Assembly (NCBI GenBank): GCA_012842325.1 | Contig: DUTA01000136.1 | Span: 1-5,580 of the forward strand | Direction: 5' to 3' | DNA: 5,580 bases | Origin: Bacillota bacterium | Lineage (GTDB): Bacteria; Bacillota; DTU030 | Shown here: positions 5,570-5,580 of the stretch, one piece after another | How positions within the stretch are numbered: position 1 is the first letter of the stretch | Layout: the number at the start of each line of letters is the position of its first letter | The notes under the pieces: model-generated | The model's input: only the letters and a program-made list of their open reading frames with translations | The model's database searches: none | Told to the model about the DNA's origin: nothing | Translations under genes and position numbers: made by a program

Positions 5570-5580
5570 ACAGCCGGCAC

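Overview
The window looks like chromosomal DNA of an anaerobic, Gram-positive Clostridia-type bacterium, possibly from the Moorella/Desulfotomaculum/Pelotomaculum neighbourhood. This is inferred from GC-rich genes with strong AGGAGG-type ribosome binding sites, sigma-A-like promoters, a corrinoid methyl-transfer pair, a C_GCAxxG_C_C redox protein and a TipA-type MerR regulator. The exact genus cannot be read from the sequence.

Left part (1-2336). A long imperfect hairpin (1-66) at the edge is followed by a good sigma-A promoter (146-175) and a pyrimidine-rich leader of about 120 nt. Next comes a two-gene operon with one base between the genes: a 211-aa corrinoid (B12) protein with a DxHxxG motif, and a 447-aa uroporphyrinogen-decarboxylase-superfamily (MtaA/CmuA-like) methyltransferase. 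A strong terminator closes it at 2307-2336. The pair should move a methyl group to or from cobalamin. The substrate is unknown. The second enzyme lacks the His-x-Cys...Cys zinc motif of classical MtaA/MtbA.

Middle (2365-3258). A MerR-family regulator of the TipAL type is transcribed from its own promoter, which has a 19-bp spacer and a near-perfect operator palindrome, the usual architecture of MerR autoregulation. The gene carries a strong internal Shine-Dalgarno and in-frame ATG at the boundary between the DNA-binding and ligand-binding halves. A free ligand-binding domain (TipAS-like, 142 aa) is therefore probably also made. A terminator hairpin lies between it and the convergent minus-strand genes.

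Right part, minus strand (3278-5580). This holds a 194-aa lipoprotein, a 143-aa five-cysteine C_GCAxxG_C_C-family protein with an extended -10 promoter, and an A+T-richer unrecognised gene (4609-5397). The last gene has no convincing start signal, and its open frame runs upstream almost to a block of four tandem 22-23-bp repeats (5481-5569). The repeats resemble the end of an IS21- or Tn7-type transposable element. The right edge therefore looks like a mobile-element boundary with a possibly 5'-truncated gene beside it.

The features most worth a second look are the dual-start TipA-like gene, the UroD-like methyltransferase with altered metal ligands, and the repeat array at the right edge.
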